This document shows, piece by piece, positions 11,001 to 18,338 of a stretch of DNA of 64,000 nt (position 1 is its first letter; every line of letters begins with the position of its first letter). The notes below the pieces were generated by a model, which had not been told where the DNA came from, did no database searches, and worked only from the letters and a program-made list of their open reading frames with translations. The translations under genes and the position numbers were made by a program. Source of the DNA: Aquibaculum arenosum (GTDB lineage Bacteria > Pseudomonadota > Alphaproteobacteria > Kiloniellales > DSM-21159); contig NZ_JARHUD010000001.1 of the NCBI RefSeq assembly GCF_029222965.1, positions 1-64,000 of the forward strand. The letters run 5' to 3'.

Positions 11001-11495
11001 TAGCAGCCCTCGTTTCGGGTCAAGTTCCCAGCTGCCGATGCCGGCGAGCCGCTGGGCCGATTGCAGCATCGCTGCCTGCCGCATCAGGCGCTTGCTCGCG
11101 AAGCCGGTGTCGTGGGCGCCCGCTATCAGCGAGGCGTCAGGCTCCAGCAGGCGGGAAATGTCGCGCACCGCAACGAGGCGGGCATGGCGCCCCTCGTAGT
11201 CCAGGCTGTGCGAGACGATGTCCACATGCACCACCCGGCCGTTTTTCAGACGATGGCGCCAGATGCCGGAGCGTTGGTGGGCGGCGCGCGAATGCTTGAT
11301 GTTCTCCTCGAGCAGGTCCTGGTCCGCGGAGAGGTGGATGTCGCGCAGGGTCATGTCCAGGAACTCGGCGCGCGAATAGCCATAGACCCGGACCGCGGTA
11401 TCGTTCACCGCCAGAAAGGCGAGCGACTCCAGGTCGTAGACCCACATGGGGTCCGGATGATTGTCGAAAAAAGCGGCTTGGGCTGTCCGGTTCAT
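8061..11495 (-). CDS. Soluble multi-PAS hybrid histidine kinase
   Basis: An 1144-residue protein with no transmembrane segment. Roughly the first 760 residues are a chain of about six PAS/PAC units (repeated xGRxIG, DITxxK/R and YVNDAFERITGYS-type motifs); one resembles LOV/PAS sequences but I see no clear flavin Cys motif. The HisKA His is residue 782 (GGVAHDFNNLL), then an HATPase domain with GSGLGLSMVYG, and a C-terminal receiver with Asp1072 (TDVIMPGG). It should sense cytoplasmic cues and autophosphorylate. Its ATG overlaps the stop of the upstream receiver-EAL gene by ATGA, so translation is probably coupled and the kinase may control c-di-GMP turnover through that protein (inference). 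Confidence 0.9.
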   Translation of the reverse strand: MNRTAQAAFFDNHPDPMWVYDLESLAFLAVNDTAVRVYGYSRAEFLDMTLRDIHLSADQDLLEENIKHSRAAHQRSGIWRHRLKNGRVVHVDIVSHSLDYEGRHARLVAVRDISRLLEPDASLIAGAHDTGFASKRLMRQAAMLQSAQRLAGIGSWELDPKRGLLRWSDHCYSIFGIAPDRLAQTSEAFFDLVHPEDRAGLRARQAQAHALREGLDITYRIVRPDGTLRYLRDVSECAGTPEAPHYYGAIQDITQQQDKQAEVEQLSSLLRLAGRTARLGGWRAAPDSDRVIWTEETAAIHGVPFPAAPTLQEAIDFYAPPYRERIRKVYLDCVEQGRPFDETLQIVTRQGERIWVRALGEADRDATGRIIGVQGALQDITEMVQARERERDLSGRLLSTLENISDAFFTLDRDWRFTFINTQAERLLNRSAASLLGRNVWEEFPEAVGRSFQIAYERSIETGRTARFVDYYPGLKSWFQVNAYPSPDGLAVYFRDVTRERAHTERLRLLEAAVSRANDILLITAADPLDQPQGPRIVYVNDAFERITGYSREEAVGQTPRMLQGPRTQRDALDRIRQAVGTAEPVRVELLNYTKGGEEIWLECDIIPLFDDTGTLTHFVAVERDITQRKEAEAALRLSEERFQLVARATNDVIWDWKPETNELWWNDNLRSFGCDPDAAPPDTESWRERLHPEDRERVLTSIYGVINSDQPYWKEEYRFRKWDEAYATVIDRGFVMRDAQGRAIRVVGSMADVTAQRDVEHKLRQSQKLEAIGQLTGGVAHDFNNLLTVILGNGELLAEALDADPELQRLASMVAKAAQRGADLTNHLLAFARQQALEPRAVDVNDLISRLEELLRRSLKEDIDILIHLDAALWQAEVDPGQLEVALLNLALNSRDAMPDGGRLTIETRNVELDADYCREEQGLTPGNYVLLAVSDNGFGMTADACTQVFEPFFTTKEPGKGSGLGLSMVYGFVRQSGGHARIYSEVGVGTTIKLYLPRADREALPQIEPRPEALQEGDAHILVVEDDTLVREHLSRQLQSLGYRVTSAPNGETALALLRETDSFDLLLTDVIMPGGMNGRQLAAAALELYPQLPVLFTSGYTENAIVHGGRLDPGIHLLQKPYRRQELARKVHEVLAEKESR

Positions 11496-12706
11496 TGCAG
11501 GCGCTGTGCGTCGCTTGTCTCTTCACGTTGCCTCACCCACGCCTCGACCTCGGGGCCGGGCATCGGACGGGCAATGAAATAGCCCTGGGCATGGTCGCAG
11601 CCCAACTCCTTCAGGAAATCAAGCGTCCAGGCATCCTCGACGCCCTCGGCAGTCGTGCGCAGGCCGAGATTGCGGGCCAGCCCCACCAGGGCGGCCACGA
11701 TCTTCTGGGATTCTTCCGAACTGTGCGCGGTCATCACGAAGGACTTGTCGATCTTCAGTTCGGAAAAGGGCAGGCGGGAGAGCTGGGCCAGCGAGGAATA
11801 GCCGATCCCGAAGTCGTCGATGGAGAGCTGGAAGCCACGGATGCGAAAGCGGGTCAGCAGCTCAAGGGCGGCCGTGGGATTGCCCATGGCGCTTGTTTCG
11901 GTCACTTCCAGCACAACGCGCGTGGTTGCGATGCCGTGGCGGGCGCAGAGCGCGGATATCTCCTCGGCCACCCGCTGATCGTCGATGCTCTTGGCCGAAA
12001 GGTTGATGGATATCTCGAAATCGCGCTGACGGTAGACCTTTCCGAGCCAGGCCACGACCTCCTCGGAGATCTGCCGGGTGATGCCGTCAATGAGGCCGTG
12101 ATACTCAGCCTGAGCGATGAATCGGTCGGGCATGACGAGGCCCACCTGGGGATGCTCCCAGCGCGCCAATGCCTCGAAGCCGACGATCGCACCGGTTACG
12201 CAGTCGATCTTAGGTTGGTAGTGCGCGGTGAACTGTTGCGCCTCGATGCCCGCAGCGATCTCGTCCTCGTTGATGAGGACGGGGGTGCTTTTGGACTTGG
12301 GCTTCGGTTTGCGCGCCGGCGGCGCGCTGCCGTTGGTCTGCAAGAGCGCGCGCAGGCCGGCCGGCGTGAAGGGCTTGGGAAGAACGCCGGGGGCGGACAA
12401 GCCGATCTCCGTCGCCACCTTGCGCGCGGCTTCCACCACCCGCGGGCCGTGGCCGCTGGTCAGGATGACCTGCGCCGTGGAGCGCATGTCCGCCAGACGG
12501 TGCAATACGTCCATGCCGTCGAACTCCGGCATGACCAGGTCGAGGACCACGTGGGTCGGATTCCAGTCGCAAATCAGCCGGAAGAACTCATCGCCGTCAG
12601 TGGTGGAGCGCGTTTCGAAGCCCGCAGTGCGTGCAATCGCGTCGACCGTGCGACAGATCGTCGGATCGTCGTCGATCGTCAGAAGGCGCTGCCCGTCAGA
12701 AACCAC
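11492..12706 (-). CDS. Response regulator with EAL (c-di-GMP phosphodiesterase) output
   Basis: A 404-residue protein with an N-terminal receiver (about 1-125; Asp56 in VVLDLVMPEFDG and a Lys-Pro pair at 111-112), a Lys/Pro-rich linker (about 130-142) and a full EAL domain (about 155-395). The EAL signature is at 178-180, and the INLS, ETSAM, DDFGIGYSSL, KIDKSFV and AEGVED motifs are all present, so catalytic activity hydrolysing c-di-GMP to pGpG is expected. No GGDEF domain is attached or encoded nearby. It is first in a minus-strand run with the hybrid kinases and overlaps the next by four bases. The intergenic space upstream (12707-12875) is unusually AT-rich and presumably holds promoters for this gene and the divergent glycan locus. 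Confidence 0.92.
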   Translation of the reverse strand: MVSDGQRLLTIDDDPTICRTVDAIARTAGFETRSTTDGDEFFRLICDWNPTHVVLDLVMPEFDGMDVLHRLADMRSTAQVILTSGHGPRVVEAARKVATEIGLSAPGVLPKPFTPAGLRALLQTNGSAPPARKPKPKSKSTPVLINEDEIAAGIEAQQFTAHYQPKIDCVTGAIVGFEALARWEHPQVGLVMPDRFIAQAEYHGLIDGITRQISEEVVAWLGKVYRQRDFEISINLSAKSIDDQRVAEEISALCARHGIATTRVVLEVTETSAMGNPTAALELLTRFRIRGFQLSIDDFGIGYSSLAQLSRLPFSELKIDKSFVMTAHSSEESQKIVAALVGLARNLGLRTTAEGVEDAWTLDFLKELGCDHAQGYFIARPMPGPEVEAWVRQREETSDAQRLQ

Positions 12707-12875
12707 CTCTCCCCCAGCCTTTCGGCGCGGTGTGATTTTTTTTGCAGCTTAGCCTTTAGAAGAACGCTGAGAAAGCTAAAGTATCATTGATCCTGGTCAT
12801 TTATGCTGCGCGCAAAGCGTGTACAGCGATGATTTCAACGCGTGCATGAATGTCGAGATTTGACAAAGGATAAAT

Positions 12876-13571
12876 ATGACGGCGCTTTTGCTTTTGGGAT
12901 CGAAACCGGAGCCCCTTCTGCCACCTGCTGAAAGCTGGCGGGGCCTGGCCTGTGCCAATGCTTCCGGGCGCTCTGCGCGGGACCTGGCACTGCCCGATCC
13001 CGACTTCACCGTGATCTCCGCCATCGTCACCTCCGGGCGCAAACCGGCCAACGATCTCGCGGTGGCGAACCTTGCTGGATTGCACACGGGTGCGCTGTAT
13101 TACTTGCCGCGGCCCGTTGCCGGCGGGACGGCATTGAAGCGCGCCTTTTTCCCGTTGAAGGTGTGGCGCTGCCAGCCCTGGTTCTTCCGCCGCAGGCTGC
13201 GGGCCGCCGGCTATCGCTGGGAGCGTTTTCACAATCCCGGTTATGCCTGGTATCTGGAGGAACTGCGGCGCCTGACCCGTAACGACGAGGCGGTCATGGC
13301 CGCAGCGGCGCGCAAGCAGCCCTCGACGGGTGCCTTCGCGCTGGTCGTGGCCCTGAGCCTGGGGCGGTGGGACCGGGTGATCCTCTCAGGCTTCAGCTTC
13401 GAATTGACCCATGCCTATGCACACAATCCCAGCATCGAGGAGTTGGGAACCACCGCCAGCAAGCATGGCGATACCGACATTAAGGTGATGCGCAGCCTGG
13501 CAGAGGCGAGCGGACGGGTCGTCACCACGGAAACCGCGGTGGCGGAAAGCACCGGCATTGCCTATCTGTAG
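12876..13571 (+). CDS. GT42 (CST-I)-like glycosyltransferase
   Basis: A 231-residue protein. The C-terminal half matches the layout of Campylobacter Cst-type sialyltransferases from memory: PSTG at 149-152 followed by an Ala/Leu helix, LSGFSF at 170-175 (compare LSGIDF in CstII), a Tyr-Ala segment, then KHGDTDIK at 196-203. His197 falls where the CstII catalytic-base His sits before its NTDIK motif. The N-terminal Gly-Ser-Lys-Pro resembles the nucleotide-binding start of that family. It would transfer a sugar, possibly from a CMP-sugar, onto a surface glycan. No CMP-sialic acid synthesis genes are in the window, so the donor is uncertain. It is first of the glycan genes on the plus strand. 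Confidence 0.55.
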   Translation: MTALLLLGSKPEPLLPPAESWRGLACANASGRSARDLALPDPDFTVISAIVTSGRKPANDLAVANLAGLHTGALYYLPRPVAGGTALKRAFFPLKVWRCQPWFFRRRLRAAGYRWERFHNPGYAWYLEELRRLTRNDEAVMAAAARKQPSTGAFALVVALSLGRWDRVILSGFSFELTHAYAHNPSIEELGTTASKHGDTDIKVMRSLAEASGRVVTTETAVAESTGIAYL

Positions 13572-13744
13572 GCAGGACGGGCGGTACTCGGCTGCACGAC
13601 GCGGCCGGGGCGGCACCTATTTGCCGCAGTCGCGGCCCCTTGTTCGTGTCCCGGGCGCTGCCTATTGTCTTCATGCAGGCAGCCCATGAGACTTCAAAGT
13701 GAGCCTGCCGCACCTGCCGGGGCCTTTTCTCTCTGCGAGCTGTG

Positions 13745-14497
13745 ATGTTCTTCACCTTCGACACCCTTCACCTGCGCTACGATCCCTTTCCCATCGGGGT
13801 CGCGCGTCCGCTCATGGCAGCCGACACCTACGCCAAGCTGGTCGAGAGCTATCCGCCGCTTGAGCTGTTCCAGTACTTTTCCAAGGTGGGGCACAAGTAT
13901 GTGCTCTCGGAGAAATTCAACGCCGAGAACTACGACCGCTTCATCCGCGAGAATCCGCTGTGGCGCGATTTCCACGCCTGGATCAAGAGTGATGACTTCT
14001 CCTATGGCGTGATGCGCATGCTGCGCGAACACGGCATCGATCTGGGCTACGAGGCGCCGACACCGCCGGCCAAGCGGCTGATGAAGCGGGCGAAGGCACT
14101 TGCCAAGCGGCGCACGACCCAGATGGAACCCAACCTCAAGGCGCGCTTCGAGTTCTCCATGCTGCCGGCCGACGGCGGCTCGGTGACGCCGCACAGCGAC
14201 GAACCAGGCAAGGTGGTCACCCTGGTGATCTCCATGCTGCAGGACGGCGAGTGGGATCCCGCCTATGGCGGCGGCACGGATGTGAACAAGCCGAAGGACG
14301 AGCGCCGCCTTTTCAACCGCATGAACGCCAAGGCGCCCTTCGAGGAAATGGAAATCCTCGACAGCTTTCCCTATGAGCCGAACCAGGCGGTGATCTTCGT
14401 CAAGACCTTCAACTCCTGGCACTCGGTGCGCCCCATGACGGGTCCAGAAGGCATGCTCAGGCGCACGCTGACCATCAACATTGAAGCGCGGGGGTAG
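13745..14497 (+). CDS. 2-oxoglutarate/Fe(II)-dependent oxygenase-like protein, copy A
   Basis: A 250-residue protein. A GTG one codon upstream (13742) is possible, but the ATG is preferred. An HxD iron site is visible as His150 and Asp152 (TPHSDEPGK), the distal His is 226 and a 2-oxoglutarate-type Arg is 229 (SWHSVRP), the facial triad and co-substrate pattern of prolyl-hydroxylase-like oxygenases. Such enzymes couple 2-oxoglutarate decarboxylation to substrate hydroxylation. The substrate is not evident; its position between glycosyltransferases suggests a sugar, lipid or protein glycan acceptor (inference). It is followed three bases later by a clear paralogue. Confidence 0.7.
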   Translation: MFFTFDTLHLRYDPFPIGVARPLMAADTYAKLVESYPPLELFQYFSKVGHKYVLSEKFNAENYDRFIRENPLWRDFHAWIKSDDFSYGVMRMLREHGIDLGYEAPTPPAKRLMKRAKALAKRRTTQMEPNLKARFEFSMLPADGGSVTPHSDEPGKVVTLVISMLQDGEWDPAYGGGTDVNKPKDERRLFNRMNAKAPFEEMEILDSFPYEPNQAVIFVKTFNSWHSVRPMTGPEGMLRRTLTINIEARG

Positions 14498-14500
14498 GGT

Positions 14501-15316
14501 GTGACGTATTTCTCCCTCGACAATCTCGAGTTCGACTACAGGCCCTATCCCATTGGCATTGCCCGCCCGGTCATGGCGCCGGAGGTCTATCGGCAGTTCG
14601 TCGACGCCTTTCCGCCGATGGAACTCTTCGTGGGCTATGGCGACATGGGAACGCCTGGGGTGAAGTTCACCCTGTCGGAAAAGGAAAACCCGGAGAACTA
14701 TCAGAAGTTCGTCAAGGAACATCCGCTGTGGCGGGAGTTCTATCGCTGGGTCAAGTCAGACGATTTCATCTTCATGGTGCTGGCCGCCCTGCGCGACCGG
14801 CATATCGATGTCGGTTACGATAAGTATAAGGAGCGGCAGCCCTATCTGCGCCGGACGCTTCGCGAACTGCGACAGGGGCGACTCAACCTGTCTACCCCGG
14901 GGCTGACCACGCGTTTCGAATTCTCGGCCCTGCCAGCCGACGGCGGTTTCCTGCCGCCCCACACTGACGCGCCCTCCAAGATCATCACGCTGGTTTTCTC
15001 CATGGCGGACGAGGCGGAAGCCTGGGATCCGGCTTGGGGGGGGCAACTGGATGTGAATGTGCCCAAGGACGAGCGCTGGGCCTACAACTACCACAACACA
15101 CTCTCCGACTTCTCGGACATGGAGGTGGTCAAGAGTTTCGACTACCAGCCAAACCAGTGCGTGGTGTTCGTAAAGACCCACGATTCCTGGCACTCCATCC
15201 GCCCCATGCAGGGCCAGGGCGAGCCGGCGCTGCGCAAGACGCTCACCATTGTGATCGAGGACACCGCCCGCCAGGGCACCATGGGCGGCTCGCGGCGAAA
15301 GCGGAAGAAGGCGTAA
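14501..15316 (+). CDS. 2-oxoglutarate/Fe(II)-dependent oxygenase-like protein, copy B
   Basis: A 271-residue paralogue of the preceding gene, starting at a GTG three bases after its stop. Matching segments include the N-terminal YPIGIARPVMAP, ENYxxF, FEFSALPADGG and the metal site: His154 and Asp156 (PPHTDAPSK), distal His231 and Arg234 (SWHSIRP). All expected catalytic residues are kept, so both copies are probably active, perhaps on different positions of one substrate. The C-terminus ends in a Lys/Arg-rich tail. Translational coupling with copy A is likely. The assignment to a particular oxygenase subfamily is uncertain. Confidence 0.7.
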   Translation: MTYFSLDNLEFDYRPYPIGIARPVMAPEVYRQFVDAFPPMELFVGYGDMGTPGVKFTLSEKENPENYQKFVKEHPLWREFYRWVKSDDFIFMVLAALRDRHIDVGYDKYKERQPYLRRTLRELRQGRLNLSTPGLTTRFEFSALPADGGFLPPHTDAPSKIITLVFSMADEAEAWDPAWGGQLDVNVPKDERWAYNYHNTLSDFSDMEVVKSFDYQPNQCVVFVKTHDSWHSIRPMQGQGEPALRKTLTIVIEDTARQGTMGGSRRKRKKA

Positions 15317-15370
15317 AACGATGGCTGCGCGCCCCCCGATACACGCCGCGTCCGTTGAAGGCCCTGCCGC

Positions 15371-16585
15371 ATGGCGCGTATAGCGCTGCTGTTCCACAGC
15401 TTTCAGGTTGGCGGAATCGCGCGCAGCAATATTCGGCTGGCCCGGGAGTTTCTGCGGTGCGGCCATCAGGTCGATCTGCTGGTGGGGACCCGCAAGGGTG
15501 AACTCTATGCCGAGAAGCCGGGTGAGGCTCGCGAGTTCGTCCTGAAACGGGGCGGCAAATGGGGCACGGCGCTTTCGGTCGCGAAGATGTCCGAGGGCAG
15601 CCTCTCTGGTCGTTTGCGCCTGGCCCATGAGGTCGCCGCGTCATCCGGGAAGACGCGATACGGGGCCAGCATCGCCCGCTATCTCGAAACTTGTGAGCCT
15701 GACGTGCTCTTCGCCAGGACGGCACCGCTTATCGTGTCCGCCCTGGTAGGCCGCTACCGTGCCGACACGACAACGACCGTGATCGGGTCAGAGCACAACA
15801 GGCTGGCGGTGAACCAGGATGCCACGGATCGAACTGAGTGGCGCTACGGCCTGCAGCCGCGCGTGCTGCGCCCCTTTTATGAAAAGTGCGACACCCTGAT
15901 TGCCGTTTCGGAAGGCATCAGGCAGGAGATTCTGGATGCCACGGGCATGAACGGTGCCAAGGTGCACACCGTTCATAATCCGGTGGTCGACGAAACGATC
16001 CTGGAACAGGCTGCGGGGGCCGTGCCGCATCCCTGGCTGAGCGACCCTGCTGTCCCGGTGATCGTGACGGTCGGGAAGGTCAACCCGCAGAAGGATCACA
16101 AGACGCTGTTGCGCGCTTTCGGCCTGGTTCTCAAACACCGGGATGCGCGATTGATCGTGGTCGGTGGCACGCGGGATAACGAGGCGTCTATCACATACCG
16201 AAAGGAAGTCGAGGCAGAAGCGCGCTCGCTCGGCGTGATCGACCAGATTCACTTTGCCGGTCATCAAAATAATCCCTTCGCCTACCTGCGCCATGCCTCT
16301 CTGTTCGTGCTTTCTTCGTTGTGGGAGGGCTTTGGCAACGTCCTGGTGGAGGCCTTGGCGTGCGGGTGCCCGGTGGTCAGCACTGATTGCGTCAGCGGCC
16401 CGCGGGAGATCCTGGAGGGGGGGCGCTATGGCGCGCTCGTGCCGGTCGGCGATCCGACCCAGATGGCGGAGGCCATTCTCGTCGCGCTGGAGGAAAAGCG
16501 GTCCCCGCAAGACCTCATGGACCGCGCCAATGCTTTCAGTGTGCGCGGGGTCGCAGAGCGCAATCTGGCGCTGGCGGGTCTTTAA
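15371..16585 (+). CDS. Glycosyltransferase family 4
   Basis: A 404-residue GT-B glycosyltransferase. The N-terminal domain begins with the Gly-Gly-Ile acceptor loop (FQVGGIARSN, about 11-20), followed by SEHN and VSEGIR segments. The C-terminal domain has VGKVNPQKDHKTLLRAF, VVGG, the Glu-x7-Glu motif EGFGNVLVE and the GCPVVSTD/GPREIL donor-site motifs of retaining GT4 enzymes. It transfers a sugar from a nucleotide-activated donor in the cytoplasm; donor and acceptor cannot be read from sequence. It lies 54 bases after the oxygenase pair and 38 bases before a sulfotransferase, all on the same strand, consistent with one glycan assembly operon. Confidence 0.9.
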   Translation: MARIALLFHSFQVGGIARSNIRLAREFLRCGHQVDLLVGTRKGELYAEKPGEAREFVLKRGGKWGTALSVAKMSEGSLSGRLRLAHEVAASSGKTRYGASIARYLETCEPDVLFARTAPLIVSALVGRYRADTTTTVIGSEHNRLAVNQDATDRTEWRYGLQPRVLRPFYEKCDTLIAVSEGIRQEILDATGMNGAKVHTVHNPVVDETILEQAAGAVPHPWLSDPAVPVIVTVGKVNPQKDHKTLLRAFGLVLKHRDARLIVVGGTRDNEASITYRKEVEAEARSLGVIDQIHFAGHQNNPFAYLRHASLFVLSSLWEGFGNVLVEALACGCPVVSTDCVSGPREILEGGRYGALVPVGDPTQMAEAILVALEEKRSPQDLMDRANAFSVRGVAERNLALAGL

Positions 16586-16623
16586 TTGTTCTTGATATGC
16601 TTTACTGATAGGTACGAGAGATT

Positions 16624-17385
16624 ATGACGATCGTATCGTTCAAGCACAGATTCATCTTCATCAAGACCAGAAAGACTGCGGGAACAAGTGTCGAGGCCTT
16701 TCTGCGGAATATCTGCGGCGAAAAGGATATCGTGACGCCGGTGTCGCCCGATGATGACTACCCGCTTGTGATGAAGGGGCTCTACCCGAGAAACTATTCC
16801 AACGACAAAGAAGGGGAGCGGGTTTACGTCTCTCTTATCCGAGAAGGAAGGTTCGAGGAGGCCCAGGCGCAGCTCAAGAGGATGAAGCGGCCTTTCCGCA
16901 ATCACATGCCGCTGCCTGTGGTGCGGAAGAAACTGCGGAAACCGCTCTTTTTCATGCGTGCCCACAAGGTGACCGTGGAACGGCACCCTTTTGGCTTTGT
17001 TCTGTCCCGTGCCGCCTTTGATAAACGCAAAGAGAATCCCGCAGATAATGCGCCCTTTTCCCAGGAGGAGCTTGCGCAAGCTGTCCGCAACCTCTGCGCC
17101 CGGGCTCGCCTCTCTCCGGAATTGCTTCCCCGGAACTGGGATATGTACGCCCGGGGAGACAAGGTTCTGGTTCACAGGATCATGCGTTACGAATCCCTTG
17201 CTGAGGACCTGAAGAAGCTCACCGATGATCTCGGCGTGGAAATCGATGTCGATCTGCCGCACATGAAGAGCGTGGGCGCGGGCGCGGAAAAGAACTTTTC
17301 TTTGATAGATGATGACTGCAAGCAAATTATCCGGGAGCACTTCAAGGAAACCTTTCGGGTACTCAATTACGATGCGAATGCTTGA
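16624..17385 (+). CDS. Sulfotransferase-family protein (Sulfotransfer_2-like)
   Basis: A 253-residue soluble protein. The PAPS 5'-phosphosulfate loop is seen at 14-22 (KTRKTAGTS), and a VERHPFGFVLS segment near residue 119-129 has the Arg/Ser spacing of the 3'-phosphate-binding motif. These enzymes move a sulfuryl group from PAPS to hydroxyl or amine groups, often on carbohydrates. There is no signal peptide or membrane anchor, so sulfation would be cytoplasmic, before export. The gene is visibly less GC-rich than its neighbours, as are the next two, hinting at horizontal acquisition. No PAPS synthesis genes are in the window. Confidence 0.75.
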   Translation: MTIVSFKHRFIFIKTRKTAGTSVEAFLRNICGEKDIVTPVSPDDDYPLVMKGLYPRNYSNDKEGERVYVSLIREGRFEEAQAQLKRMKRPFRNHMPLPVVRKKLRKPLFFMRAHKVTVERHPFGFVLSRAAFDKRKENPADNAPFSQEELAQAVRNLCARARLSPELLPRNWDMYARGDKVLVHRIMRYESLAEDLKKLTDDLGVEIDVDLPHMKSVGAGAEKNFSLIDDDCKQIIREHFKETFRVLNYDANA

Positions 17386-17415
17386 CTCGCACTTGATCCC
17401 AATGGGTGATGGAGC

Positions 17416-18312
17416 ATGAGGGTTTGCGCACATATTGGGCTGCATAAGACTGGTTCGACCTGGCTGCAGGACAGTGTCTTTCCCGCCATACTGCAGGGTT
17501 CAGACTGGCGGTTTCTTGAAAACAGGGCCAAGGTGCCCAAAGATAAGGCTTGGCGCTTTCTGGAGGAATTCGAGCCGCAGCGCGATCCCCGTCGCTACAT
17601 GATTTCCTGCGAGAATCTGAGCGGTTCGATCGACGTAAACAGGAAGGCGGGAGAGAATTGGTCACAGTATCGCAACTGCATCAAGTTCTTGGAACGCAGA
17701 TCTTATGGCCCGGGGCTTATTATCGGTTTTCGCAATCATAAGGACTGGCTGGTTTCCGCCTATCTTCAGACGGAGGCAAACTACATCAACGTAAAGTCGT
17801 TGGATGAGTATGCCGAGGCGTTTACGGAGGATGACCTGTCCTGGTCCAAGAGAGTTCGTGAGGCGCGCGATTCTAACCTTCCCGTGTTCCTCTATTTTCT
17901 GGAAGAGATAGCCGAAGATGGGGGCGAGGTCGTGGACGAACTTTGCCGGTTCTTGGGCATCGACCCTGGGGGCGACGGCTTGAACCTCTCCAGGGACGTG
18001 CGAAACTCTCGCAAGGCTTCGTGGGCCTCCACCTCGGTTTATAAAGGCGTTCGAGTTTTTGGCCGCAGTGCGCCCGGCCGCGTTCTGAAAAAATCAATGC
18101 GACGCGTTTCTGGCGGAAGAGTTCGCATCGAGTACGACCGTGCCGCTGAATGGGCCAGTGCACGCGCGGCGGTGATTGGCAGTCGACGCAGGACAACGCC
18201 CGAACTGCACCTTTCCGAGGAGCGTCGCGAGTTCCTTGACTGGGACATGGCAGAGACGCTGCGACTGATGGAGGAATCCAGGGGGCGGAAAATAAAAATT
18301 GAGCGAGTATAG
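17416..18312 (+). CDS. Sulfotransferase-like protein
   Basis: A 298-residue protein. Residues 10-18 read HKTGSTWLQ, a good 5'-phosphosulfate-binding loop at the first strand of the fold, and FRNHKDWLVSAYLQ near residue 110-123 fits the 3'-phosphate-binding Arg...Ser motif. It is distinct in sequence from the sulfotransferase just upstream (30-base gap), so the locus encodes non-identical enzymes rather than a simple duplication. It probably sulfates a sugar of the same glycan. The C-terminal third is rich in Arg and has no recognisable domain. Confidence 0.7.
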   Translation: MRVCAHIGLHKTGSTWLQDSVFPAILQGSDWRFLENRAKVPKDKAWRFLEEFEPQRDPRRYMISCENLSGSIDVNRKAGENWSQYRNCIKFLERRSYGPGLIIGFRNHKDWLVSAYLQTEANYINVKSLDEYAEAFTEDDLSWSKRVREARDSNLPVFLYFLEEIAEDGGEVVDELCRFLGIDPGGDGLNLSRDVRNSRKASWASTSVYKGVRVFGRSAPGRVLKKSMRRVSGGRVRIEYDRAAEWASARAAVIGSRRRTTPELHLSEERREFLDWDMAETLRLMEESRGRKIKIERV

Positions 18313-18338
18313 ACTTCAAAGATTGGCGCATTCCGGCA

